Below are positions 25,401 to 35,999 of a DNA stretch of 64,000 bases, piece by piece. The translations under genes were made by a program, and so were the position numbers. This DNA is from Colius striatus (taxonomy: Eukaryota; Chordata; Aves; Coliiformes; Coliidae): contig NC_084761.1 in the NCBI RefSeq assembly GCF_028858725.1, positions 32,208,501-32,272,500 on the forward strand, written 5' to 3'. Every line of letters starts with the position of its first letter. Within the stretch, counting starts at the first letter, position 1. A model generated the notes under the pieces. That model did no database searches, was not told the DNA's origin, and saw only the letters and a list, made by a program, of their open reading frames with translations.

Positions 25401-28400
25401 TAGCATAAACTGTGAGTGATGCTGAAACAATACAACTTGAAGTATATTCCGATACTCCTTGCCCATGGTCATGCTATGCTTACTTCAGACTGTGAGTGTT
25501 TTCTAAGGGCACATTGCTTGTACAATTCTGCCCACCTATGGTAACACACAGAGAGCTCTTTCCACCAGGGAAAAGCAGCACAATTCCCATAGAATCATAG
25601 AATGGTAGGGGTTGGAAGGATCTTTAGAGATCATCTAGTCCAACCCCCCTGCAGACGCAGGTCCACCTAGATCAGGTCACACAGGAACACATCCAGGTGG
25701 GTTTTGAAGACCTCCAGAGAAGGAGACTCCACAACCTCCCTGGGCAGCCTGTGCCAGAGCTCCCTCACACTCACAGTGAAATATTTTTTCTTACGTTTAA
25801 ATGGAGCTTTTTGTGTTCCAGCTTCATCCCATTACCCTTTGTTCTATCACTAGAGACAACAGAAAAAAGCGATGCTCCAATCTCCTGACACCCACCATTT
25901 ATATGCTTATGAGTATTAATGAGATCCCCCCTCAGCCTCCTCTTCTCTAGGCTAAACAGTCCCAGTTCCCACAGCCTTTCCTCATATACTCCAGTCCCCT
26001 GATCATCTTGGTGGCCCTGTGCTGGACTCTTTCCAGAAGGTCTCTGTCCCTCTTGAGCTGAGGAGCCCAGAACTGGACACAGGACTCCAGATGAGGCCTC
26101 ACCAGGGCAGAGTAGAGGGGGAACAGAATCTTTCTCAATCTGCTGGCCACACTCTTGATACATCCCAGGATGCCATTGGTCTTCTTGGCCATGAGGGTAC
26201 ATTGCTGGCTTATAGTTATTTTTTTGTCAACCAGAACTCCCAGGTCTCTCTCTGCAGAGCTGCTCCCCACCAGGTCAATCTCCAGCCTGTACTGGTGGAT
26301 GGGGTTGTTCCTCTCCAGGTGCAGGACTCTGCACTTGTCCTCTTGATGCACTTGAAAGTACTATAGCTGAAATGCTGCTTCCCTAGCTGCAACTCCAGAT
26401 TTTGGCAGGTAGGCATTCTCCTACCATTTTACTTATTGCTCTATTTTGTCCAGTCATTTGTCTTTTAGATTACTCAAGTAAGGCTTCCTAAAGGAAAGAG
26501 AACATGGATCAAAACTTGCCTTTTGGCCCTTGTCTATGGCTATGCTGCCTGCTTCCCTCAACTCCTCGGTGCTTGTGAAATGCATCTGCACCAACTCCTG
26601 TGCATTGATGCTTTTCCACAGCTTCAGCAAAGGACCTTCTTTGCTCCCTTCTCAGCTTTTGAGATGCAAGTATGGGAGACTCCAGCATTTTCCTTGCGAA
26701 CGGTGAGGAAAACCTCTGTGCATTTCTGTTGCCTCCATAGACACTGCAAGAATCTGTGGAAGCAGTAGCCCAGTCTTTTGAGATGGTTCACACTACGCAG
26801 CTTGACCACTTGAGCTACTCCTGGTCAGAAAGAGCAGCAAGTGCACAAAGTGCTTGTGTGTAGCTCACCCTAACCCTCACAGGAGATATCATTTTTCTGA
26901 AAAGTGAGGCAGCCAGGATTGTAGAGGAGGATGTTATCAAAGAGGCTAGGAGGCTACAAGTCTCTTGTGGGGTTATGACAAACTTTGAGGGCAGGAAGTA
27001 AAGTTGCCATTGAGAGACCTGTGACTCTTTCTTGCTCGTTCCTTTCTATGACACATATTGACAAATAAAGCAGTGTTGCTCTGAAGTTGTCACGATGCCT
27101 GTGTCACAGTCAAGGACTCCATAGCACCAGGGAGCAAAGGAGAATGAGTGCAGGAGCAGCTTGCATGTGCTGTAATACATAAAGAAGAATTAGGCCGCTG
27201 AAATCCAAGGAAGTGAATTGCTAGACGCTGCTTAGCAATAGGCAGAAATGGGACATGTTGTATTTGATATTGATACAACACATAATGTGCAGTTTCCCAC
27301 AAGTATCCTCTTCTTCCTCAGGAAAAGAAATAATGGATTTTAGAAGCTGAGGGGACTTTTTCTGTTGGACGAGAATGAGAGTGCCGTGGAATGGAAGGAA
27401 ATATGATTGCCATGCGCAGCAAGTGCTATACACTCATGTCAGAGGCCCCAGATCTCAATGGAAGGTATTTATAACTCTGCCTCTGAAGAAGATGAAAGCA
27501 GTTCTTGTGCTGAGAAAAGGAACAAAAAGCGTTACCTAAAAATAAATGTCCCAAGTCGATGCCACCTATTTCTACATCCCCTGTTTCAGAGCTAAATGAA
27601 CTATATCGAGAAACATTTGGGTTGCTCAAAGAGTAATAGGGCCATCCTGGAATTGGAACAGCTTTTACTCTCAAACTCTGATAATTTATCAGCAATTTTC
27701 TGTGTGCTTTGCGGTATCATCTCTCACTGAGTTGAGCAAGGCAATGCAGTCAGCATGGGGATATTAGCTGATCCAGACAATGACCAGGGTAAGGTGACCG
27801 ATGAAAGCACACATTAATTGCTTTCCCACATGATTTGGTATAACTCCTGCTAGCCTCCACATGAGCATTGCCAGTTTATGCTTTGAGCTGACACTCTTTC
27901 CCCACTTCTATTTCCACCAGAAAACCTAGGAGGCTTTGCAATCCGAAGACTGAAAACTACTCCAGACCGGGCTATGCTCATTCAAGAATTTCAAAGCACT
28001 CTCCAAATGACTTTGCAGAGTTTCACAAAACTCCTCATTTGTAAGCTATTACACCCACCTGGGGTGCAGGGCCACTGCTGAGTAGGTGGAACTGGGAAAC
28101 TCTCAGATCTCTCTTTGACTATGGAGCAGTCTGTGCTTAGAAGGGATGCAAAGTAAAAGAAACAAAAAAAAACCCCATAAACACTTTACTCTTCTCCTGG
28201 TCACTGTAGATTCAAGAAAGAAATGGCTGACAGTGGGTGATTACTGCAGATCACTTCTGTTTTATTTCAGAAAAATTCCTCCTGACCACTCAACTCATCT
28301 AGGCTGAGTGATCCTGATTTGGAGCTTGTTTTCCTTTCCTGAGAAACAACCGGGCCATAGCATCCTCTTTCTTAACTACTATGCAGTCCCACAGAAATGC

Positions 28401-31400
28401 AAGCTGCCTGTCCTTGCAGATACACCTCTCTGTTGCACTGGGCCTTCTTTTCTATAAAGGTTTTAATTTCAAGGCCTTCCAAAGGTCCTCATTCTATAAA
28501 GCCCTTTCAAAAAGGCTGTCCTTAATAATCCCTGCTGTGGGAAATGTAGATTTTAAAGTGGATTCAGAGTCTCCATGTCAGAGCTTTTAGTCCAAGGCTT
28601 TCATTTGTCTCTACTCAGCATGAAGATAAGTGAGCAGATGTAGAGCAGGCGATGTGCCTTGGGGCTGCAGGCAGAAACCAGCTCTGCGTTCAATTCCAAT
28701 AGATCGGAAAGACACAAACCATAACTAAATGTACAATCTAAACTGTACAGTGGCAAAGAAGCCAGCAAACCAACCCTGTTTATGTGCATCCACTGCAAAG
28801 TCAGCTCAGTTGCTCAGCTAGAAGAAGGGCTGAATGACAGATAAATTTACAACAACGTCTTTTTACCTCTGCTGTACAATGGAGATGGCTTTTATTCCTG
28901 TTCTGGCTTAGCTCCTGTGCTGCTGCTTGTTGTGCTGGCGCTGCGTGACAATCACCTGCTGAACAAAAACACCTAGCTTGTTTTCCAGCTAGCTACATGT
29001 AGGTCCCAAAGAGGTAATTTCTTAAAGTAGGGGCTTCTGCTCAGGAAATTAAAAGGGTTCCTCTGACTGAGGGCACGCACCGGTAGTTCTGGTATATCCC
29101 AGCAGAGGGCAATGGCAGATGTAAGTAAGTGTCACTGCAAAGCACCCCTGCCGTACCAAACGAAGTTCTCCCCTGCCTGTCAGGTCTTGTCTCAAGCTAA
29201 GGAGTCAGCCGTGGTAACAAATGGAATAAAACCTACTTTAAGCTGAATTAAGGTCCATAACTAGCCAGTAGCAAAGCTTTCGAGAGCTGTCCTGAGTGAC
29301 AAAAGTCTATCAAGTAAGGAAAGGCCTCAGCAGGATTTTCATTCTAAGATGAGAAAACACATGTGGTCTGGCTTTCTTTCTTGCTGTGGTCTTTTAGAGA
29401 AACAGGTAAGTGGAGCTATAATTCTTCTTTGGCACATTCACAAATGCAAACTGGAAAGACTTAAGCTGGAAGTGGTTAGTGTGGAGGAAGAAAAGGCAAG
29501 TAGGTAAGATGGAGACTCAGACATCAGGAAAAAAAAATCCTGTCTGCTTTATCTATGTTCATAGAAATGTTTTCATTTTTAAATCTTAATGTTCTTTTGA
29601 CAGAGATAAAAAGTGATTCGGAGCAGAATTTGTTAAAGTTACTACATACCTAAAAAGGGCAGCCACAATTTGAGGCAGTTAAGCCAGATTCCCTTACATT
29701 GGATTTTCAGACTTCTGAGTGTAAAACCTCGGATGTCTCAATTTGCAGATGAAAAATAGAAACATCCAGAACCAGCAACCACTTAAAAAAAAGGCCCATA
29801 AGATTGTGTGTCACATGCACTGAAATGCAGTGACCGCTCATTAATTATGCAGGTGTGCCACAAAAGCATGTAAGAATATCTCTTTTGACCAAGGAAGGAT
29901 GTGAAGAAACGTTTACAAATCCTTTCAGGGCAATAACCATCAATAACAAGTAAACAGCGACAGGAGCAACTGCTGCTGTAATATTGCTGTCATTTGTCGT
30001 GCGTGCATTGGCAGGCGCTGCGAGGGGAAATGACTGTCAGAGGAGAGAGACATATGTTGCCAAGCAACGTGAGACCCCGGCCAGGGGACCCCCCTCCCCT
30101 GGCTGGGCGTAGACAAAGCTTCCTGGGACTCCCAGCTTTGACATGGAATGCCTCCAAGTGCCAGGGCAGCATCCATCAGGGGAGAGTGGGCATGGGCAGA
30201 GGGAGCGAGAAGGAGCTGGGGTGAGAGCAGAGCCTCTAATGGGAGAGGAGAGCCTGCAGAGACCATGGGAACAAATGGCAGTCATGTTGGGGAGGGGTAC
30301 AGAGAGGAGCTGAGGGGATAGACAGAAGATGGAGCAGCCAACCTGAGAGTGTGGCTGATCCAGCAGCTCTTGGATTAAATTCCTCTCCAGTGAGGCAAGG
30401 CTGGGCCTGACTGGAGCTAACACAGCTGTAGAGAGAGATGGAGGAGCATGGCAGAAGGGAGATACTCTCCAGGGTTTGTTTTTTTAATTTTCAAACTATG
30501 CTTGTGTATATATGGCAGTCACATTATCAGCTGCTTACATTACTTTTCTTGAAGGAGCTGGCATGCCCTGCCACCTGTCAGATGGGAAGAGGGTGCAGAA
30601 TCCAGAATTAAAAGCTCAAGGGCAGCAAAGTACGCCCTCTAGTTCTCATGTCTGCCGTTAACCTCCTCTGTTGCATTGGCTAGGTCACGCAAGACTTTCA
30701 AGTGAATCCCAGGGAATGAGGCATCCCACCTGATAGAAGTTTGGAAGGAGCTGAATGCAGAAGGCACCTTGGAAAACTGTCAGTTTTTCAGCCGTGACAA
30801 TGATGGGGGCTGCCCCTGGTAGTTGGGGTCAAGCAAGCATCACTCTGGTATCAAGAGCCAACATTCACCAATATATCTGTGAGAAATGGAAGATATAGGC
30901 AATAAATAATAGCAGACAGTTGTGACTGTAAGGCAAGCTGTGCTGAACTGCTGGCCAGGCTGGAGGGTCTGGCTCACCAGCTACTTGAGTGGTCACTAAG
31001 ATCTGCCTTATCACCTAAAGGCACCAGGTCAGGTTGAACATAAGCACAACTTACCTCCTACTTCTGAAGTATAGCTGATTTCCACAGAGATGAACTTAAA
31101 CTGCCCTCTGCATGGATGAAAAGATTCCCTTGAGCTGAAGTGGTTTGCTAATTAAAATAGCTCTTTGTCCAAGGTTAGCAAGTTAAACAACAACAAGTGC
31201 TACTCTTGTCACAAATCCGCTAGGTGTTGGGAAGGGAGACAAGAGATGTACAATCAACATGTCTTCAAATCTCTTGCTGAATCTCCATTAATCCCCTGCA
31301 TTCTAGATATCAGAGCAGTCACGCTGGCCTAGGGATCTGCTTCCAGTTGGTCAATAGCATCAGGAAAACCTTTAAACCTTCTTTTGATCCAAACATAAGT

Positions 31401-34400
31401 CGTGCAGGATCTGCATCTCCCAGACCAGCCTTCTGTTCTCCCAAGCCTACCCGCTGCTAACCGGAGGTACCATACACAGAGACAGATGCAGGAAGCATTC
31501 TAACGTTGGGAAGCACCACTGCCTCCCAGCTCCCATCACTTATTCATGATTTGTTATTCATTGCTGAAATGCTGCCAATTTGTATTATAGAGGCAGTCAG
31601 GCAAGATGATCATATTGGTCCTCAGCAGCTCTAGCCTGTGAGCAAGGTGCACACTGATTTCCATAGGGTGAAGAATCTGTGAGAGTTGCTTCTAATCTTC
31701 AAGCATAATCACATGCACTGATAAAAGAAATGTGACTGCCTAACTCCTCAGACATGAGGCTACTGCAAGGCCTACCACATCCTGTCTCTGGGCTGGTAGC
31801 TTTTGCAGTACACATTAAACCTCTCACAAGGAAAGCCAAATGAAAGAATGGGAATTAGCTTTGTCTGCTGCATTTCCTCCTCCTCCTGCTGAGTAGGTTT
31901 GCAGAATTTTCCTCCTGTGTCAGTCTGCGCCACTTCTCTGGAAGATTTACTGCTTGTTCCAAAACCATTCAGGTCAGCAGGAGGAGAAGGAGGTCTGAGA
32001 CCTGGGAGGTGAGGGATATTTTGCCTCTACCCAGTTATATATCCCAGTTTTTCCCTGCTTACCATATACACACAGTTTTTTCAAGTGGCAGGGCAGATGT
32101 GCTTGTGTGTGCACCGTTTTCCTGAATAGGTTCCGATAATCTCTCCCAAGCCCTTGCACTTCTGAGCTCCTCAGAGCTGAAGACAGGTAAAGTTATTTTA
32201 AGAAGAAACACAAGTTTTTAAAACAGAAAAGCAGTTTTGTAATAATAAAACAATCCCACGGTGTAATTACACGAAGGTACTTCTTATAATAGTCTAGATT
32301 CCTCTTTCTGCTACTAGGTTGAAAGCCTGCTATGACTACAACAGGATATTATGTGAGATTGGCACAGTTTATGTTTTCTATACATATGTAAAAATATATT
32401 CTGCTCCACTGTAGCCCCCAATTGCATCCCAGATATGTTCTTGCAATGTCCAAAGTGAAAAAATGTAATGATACCCAAAGGCCATAAGGAAATCCAAGAG
32501 GCCTGTGGGCATGCGGGCATGAGGGAATTTATGTGCACAATAGCAACTCACATTAACACTGATGGGAGTTAAAGCACATCAATCTTTTGTACACTCAGAT
32601 GAGAACATCAGGAACCAATTCTTTCCTGACCTATATCCAATATTGATGGAGGTGACATGAGGCTGCAGAAGCTGTAGATGAGAGAAGAATCCAAACCGCT
32701 GGCTACTTATTTAATCCTTTTAAATCTGCTCTGCCACTGCCATAAAAAAAATCCACCAATGTCCAGAGGATGGGGATGGAAAATGAAGATCCCTTTCATC
32801 ACTTGGGAACACTGCCACAAAGCAGAGGGCTCTGAACAACCAGACCTTAAAATGAATTGGATAAACCAGACTGTGCATCCTTCCTCTGAGGCCTCATGCA
32901 AAGTGTGTAACAACAGCAGACAGGGGTTACATCTGCCATTTAGCAGGTAGAAATAGGACAATTTGAAGAAATAAGCATATTTTCTTCCTCTTTCACCTGT
33001 TTCATAGTTCCGATAAACTTAAAGCCTGAGTATAACCTGATGCCACAGAGACTCATGTTCTTTGTAATATATTGTGGAAATGCAGAGTAAACTGATAAAC
33101 TGCAGAGCTCACTACTTGTACTGCTGTAGCTACACTGCTTTTGATACATGAGCTAGCCTCATACATTGTAATAGTCTTGGTTTACCCCATAAATGTTTCC
33201 AATGAAATATATAAGACTTTAGATATGTTTTCCCCTCCAAATAGAGGGGCCTCTCTGTTCTTCAGAGCCTGTCTTCTAGAAGGTGTTTAAAAATAAAAGA
33301 TGCTGCACTGCCACTTGTCACTGGCCTCTAAGAAGTTCCACCCCAGCATAGCCTGAACACTGCCCTTTGCAAAGCTCTTTTCAGCTCTTCCAGAGACAAA
33401 AACTGAGCAGCTTTGACAGTGTAACTCCATTTAAAAGAGCTTATTTGATCAGTCTGGTTTCACGCTTAAAATGCTTTTGGTCTCACTCCCCCAGCCATCT
33501 GCTCGCTGATGACAGCAGTTCTGCCACCCTGCTGAGGTTTACCTTCATTGCTGGCCAACTGGAGCTTCTCTGCAGACTGAAGTGACCAGCCACTTTGGGA
33601 AAGTCTGCCAGGGACATGCAGGTCAGCAAGAGGCAGGACCACTACTTTTTGCCTCAAATCCTAGGGCTACATGGACACCCAGCTCTGACATACAATTGTT
33701 ATGTGAAACTAGCAGGCCCTATCCCCTCCCAATGCCTTAGTTTCCGCTGCTGTAAAATATAGTTAGAGAAACTTATTTTCCCTGTAGAGCACACATGCAA
33801 AGTATGGTGCAGCAATAAAATAGCACTGTTTCCAAATGGGAAAGGCCTAAGTCTGGTGAAGATACAACCAGCATCATTGATTCCATGTTGCATTTCTCTT
33901 CTCAGAGCCTCTGTTCTTTCTTTGGACAGCTGCAGATATCACATGCATTTACATCAGCAGAGATAAGCAAAGCACATATTAAGTATGTGCAAGTGAAGGA
34001 AATGCAAAATCAAATTACAGTCGTTGGAAGCAAGCTGAGAAATCAGTCACAGGAGAGCTGTCAAAATGTCCTGACATAACTGGAGAAATCTCTTGGTTGA
34101 TCCTGGCATCTATTTGTATATTTGGGCTTATACGCATCATAAAACTCTGGGCATCTGAGGTACTGCTGTAATTCCACAACCACAAACAAATCCATCCTTG
34201 TTTTGTATATGATCCGAATTTGTGTTCTGAGTTATACAGGGAGGAAACATAATGTTGGCTGTGAACTACATATGACAAAAAGCATTGTAAATCTATAGGC
34301 AACAACCAACTCTCTGCTGTCACTGGAAAGCAAACAGAATTTCAAGCAGACTCTAGCTCAGCCATAATGGATGTGTGACATAATATTTCTGTGGATATAA

Positions 34401-35148
34401 CCTCCTGCCCTAAATTGTATTCCTGCTTACTTTTAAGTCAATCTTTGCTGGATTTTGCACGCCCGTTGCTATTTCGAAATTCATATCCCTTAAATAAAGT
34501 CAGAAAAAAGCCCCTCGTAACTTCAATGTCAGCTTAAAATGTTTAGCCCTTGTTGTTTTAACTTTTCAAATGACCAGCTCTGTCACTTCCCTGTATCAGC
34601 AGGGTGACAATACTTTGGACTCTTCTAAGCCAGTCCCTAAAAAACAAAGAGAGACTGTGTGGCTGGGAAGCCAACCCACACTATGTCAAGAACTGCAATT
34701 AAAGTGCATAAGTCAGCAATTAAAGAGTTACTAAGGACAAACTTCCAATCACTGTTATTGAAGTATATCTACTCTTCTAATCTTTGGAAAGAATAATATA
34801 CTGAATTAATACCCAAGAAGCAAGCTATTACAATTTAGCAAGGCAAAATATCTGATTTAAAGTCCTTTAATATTAGCCTTTAAAATTATCAAATTTGGGT
34901 GAAGTCAATGAACTATTCCTCTTGGACATCAGCTGGAGGCAACGTGGATCGATAATCCTGGACTCACAACAAACATTATACTGATTTTGTTCCAGTGGCC
35001 TCACAGGGTCAAAAAGGCTAATGACATTGAGCTTCCTGTTACTCAGGGCTAGCTGATAAAGAAACGTTCCTTAAGAGAATCTCTCCCAGTTTAAGAACTA
35101 GGCATAAGTTATTGGAAGCACAGTCCAGGTAGTAAAATGAGGGGAGAT
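22488..35148. other. Intergenic, SETD7 to MGST2, right part
   Basis: Apart from the CR1 copy at 25,589-26,353, this stretch looks like unique noncoding sequence. It holds motif-level candidates for CTCF (23,227-23,239; 29,099-29,111; minus 30,633-30,645) and an RFX X-box (30,056-30,068), described as findings. A modestly GC-richer patch lies at about 30,000-30,430. No exon, RNA gene or complete mobile element could be supported. Confidence 0.65.
25589..26353 (-). mobile_element. CR1 LINE fragment, longest and youngest copy here
   Basis: About 765 bases of CR1 in minus orientation. At the left is a well-kept 3' end (reverse complement of ATAGAATCATAGAATGGTAG, then the GGTTGGAAGGATCTTTAGAG block). 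The ORF2 C-terminus is spread over two minus-strand frames. The frame at 25,947-26,351 has [20 protein letters not shown] and [20 protein letters not shown]. The frame at 25,771-26,202 continues with [20 protein letters not shown]. The frame switch shows at least one indel, so it is not functional. Its similarity to the CR1 consensus I know is the best of the copies in this window. Confidence 0.96.
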
Positions 35149-35228
35149 CTTCCTTCCTTCCTTCCTTCCTTCCTTCCTTCCTTCCTTCCTTCCTTCCTTC
35201 CTTCCTTCCTTCCTTCCTTCTTTCTTTT

Positions 35229-35290
<62 letters not shown>

Positions 35291-35358
35291 TTCCTTCCTT
35301 CCTTCCTTCCTTCCTTCCTTCCTTCCTTCCTCTTTCTTTCTTTCTCTCTTTCTTTCTC
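35149..35358. repeat. Compound (TTCC)n-(TTTC)n-(TTCC)n microsatellite
   Basis: A pure polypyrimidine tract on the plus strand: TTCC units at 35,149-35,220, TTTC units (one TTTTTC slip) at 35,221-35,287, TTCC again at 35,288-35,330, then mixed TTTC/TCTC to 35,358. It ends about 0.6 kb upstream of the MGST2 start codon. Long mirror-symmetric pyrimidine tracts like this can form triplex DNA and are often length-variable. Confidence 0.98.
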
Positions 35359-35439
35359 AGTTGTTTTACCTTTTGAACTATCCTGAACAATTCTTTCCTG
35401 CATGCTGCCTACATGTAAAGTGGCTGTCCTGTCACTCCT

Positions 35440-35941
35440 CAGAGCCAAAGCTGCGCGTGTTCAGCAAAACCCGTAAATCAGACATAGGGACGGGACAAAG
35501 CTCCGCTGCCCCCTCGCAGCTCCTGCACCTGCTGCTTTCGAGTGGTGCTGCTAGTGATGGATGCAGACCTCGCCGCACCAGACCCTCTGCAAACACAGAA
35601 CAAAATGTCTTCGCCCCCAAAGAGACTGAAACTGAGAGCTAAGACATAAAAGAACAGCTGAATCCACAGAGGCAGGAAAGGCAGGTTTTGTTCTCTGCTC
35701 TTTCACGCAGGCGAGAGGCAGGCAGGGCTGGCTGACTGCGTTTGAACTTTTCCAGGAATGAAAAACGGCCGTAATTTTGCACTCTCGTTTTAAAAAGTTT
35801 GGCTGCTTTATTTCTGAGTCAGACCGTTGTTGCAATGCTGTAAAGCAGTATAATTCTCCCACCTGTTGTTTTCCCTTGTTGTTCTCTCCAGCTTTCCCCT
35901 CTACACACACGCCCTGTTCACACACGGAAGCTGCTGAGAAC
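35440..35941 (+). promoter_or_regulatory. MGST2: Likely MGST2 promoter and 5' leader
   Basis: The half-kilobase before the MGST2 start is moderately GC-enriched but not a classic island. A TATA-like run TTTTAAAAAG (35,788-35,796 region) is followed by a consensus AP-1 site TGAGTCA (35,815-35,821). If the TATA-like run is used, transcription would start near 35,820 and leave a leader of about 120 bases. No full antioxidant-response element (TGACnnnGC) was found by eye. The start site is inferred, and an upstream noncoding exon is possible. Confidence 0.5.
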
Positions 35942-35999
35942 ATGGCTGGGGATTTCATTTTGCTTGCGGCCGTCTCTCTCCTTTCCGTCTTCCAGCAAT
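35942..35999 (+). CDS. MGST2: MGST2 coding exon 1: microsomal glutathione S-transferase 2
   Basis: MGST2 is a trimeric integral membrane enzyme of the MAPEG superfamily in the endoplasmic reticulum and nuclear envelope. It conjugates glutathione to electrophiles and can make leukotriene C4 from LTA4. Exon 1 encodes MAGDFILLAAVSLLSVFQQ plus one base, the start of transmembrane helix 1. The start ATG has A at -3 and G at +4 and gives the N-terminus expected of the family. The donor GTAAGA begins at 36,000. The five exons (58+100+71+82+133 nt) sum to 148 codons including stop, so 147 residues, the same length as human MGST2, with no frameshift. No other gene overlaps it. Confidence 0.96.

Noticed and set aside
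27407-27595. Acidic 62-codon frame (SASEEDESSSCAEKRNKK) considered as a lone exon
   Set aside because: No splice sites in suitable phase were found and no family is recognised.
12701-35148. Endogenous retrovirus or LTR in the intergenic region
   Set aside because: No paired LTRs, primer-binding site, polypurine tract or gag/pol-like frame was seen; only CR1 pieces are supported.
35098-35448. Lys/Arg/Glu/Gly-rich minus frames and Leu/Pro/Ser/Phe plus frame
   Set aside because: Direct translation of the TTCC/TTTC microsatellite.
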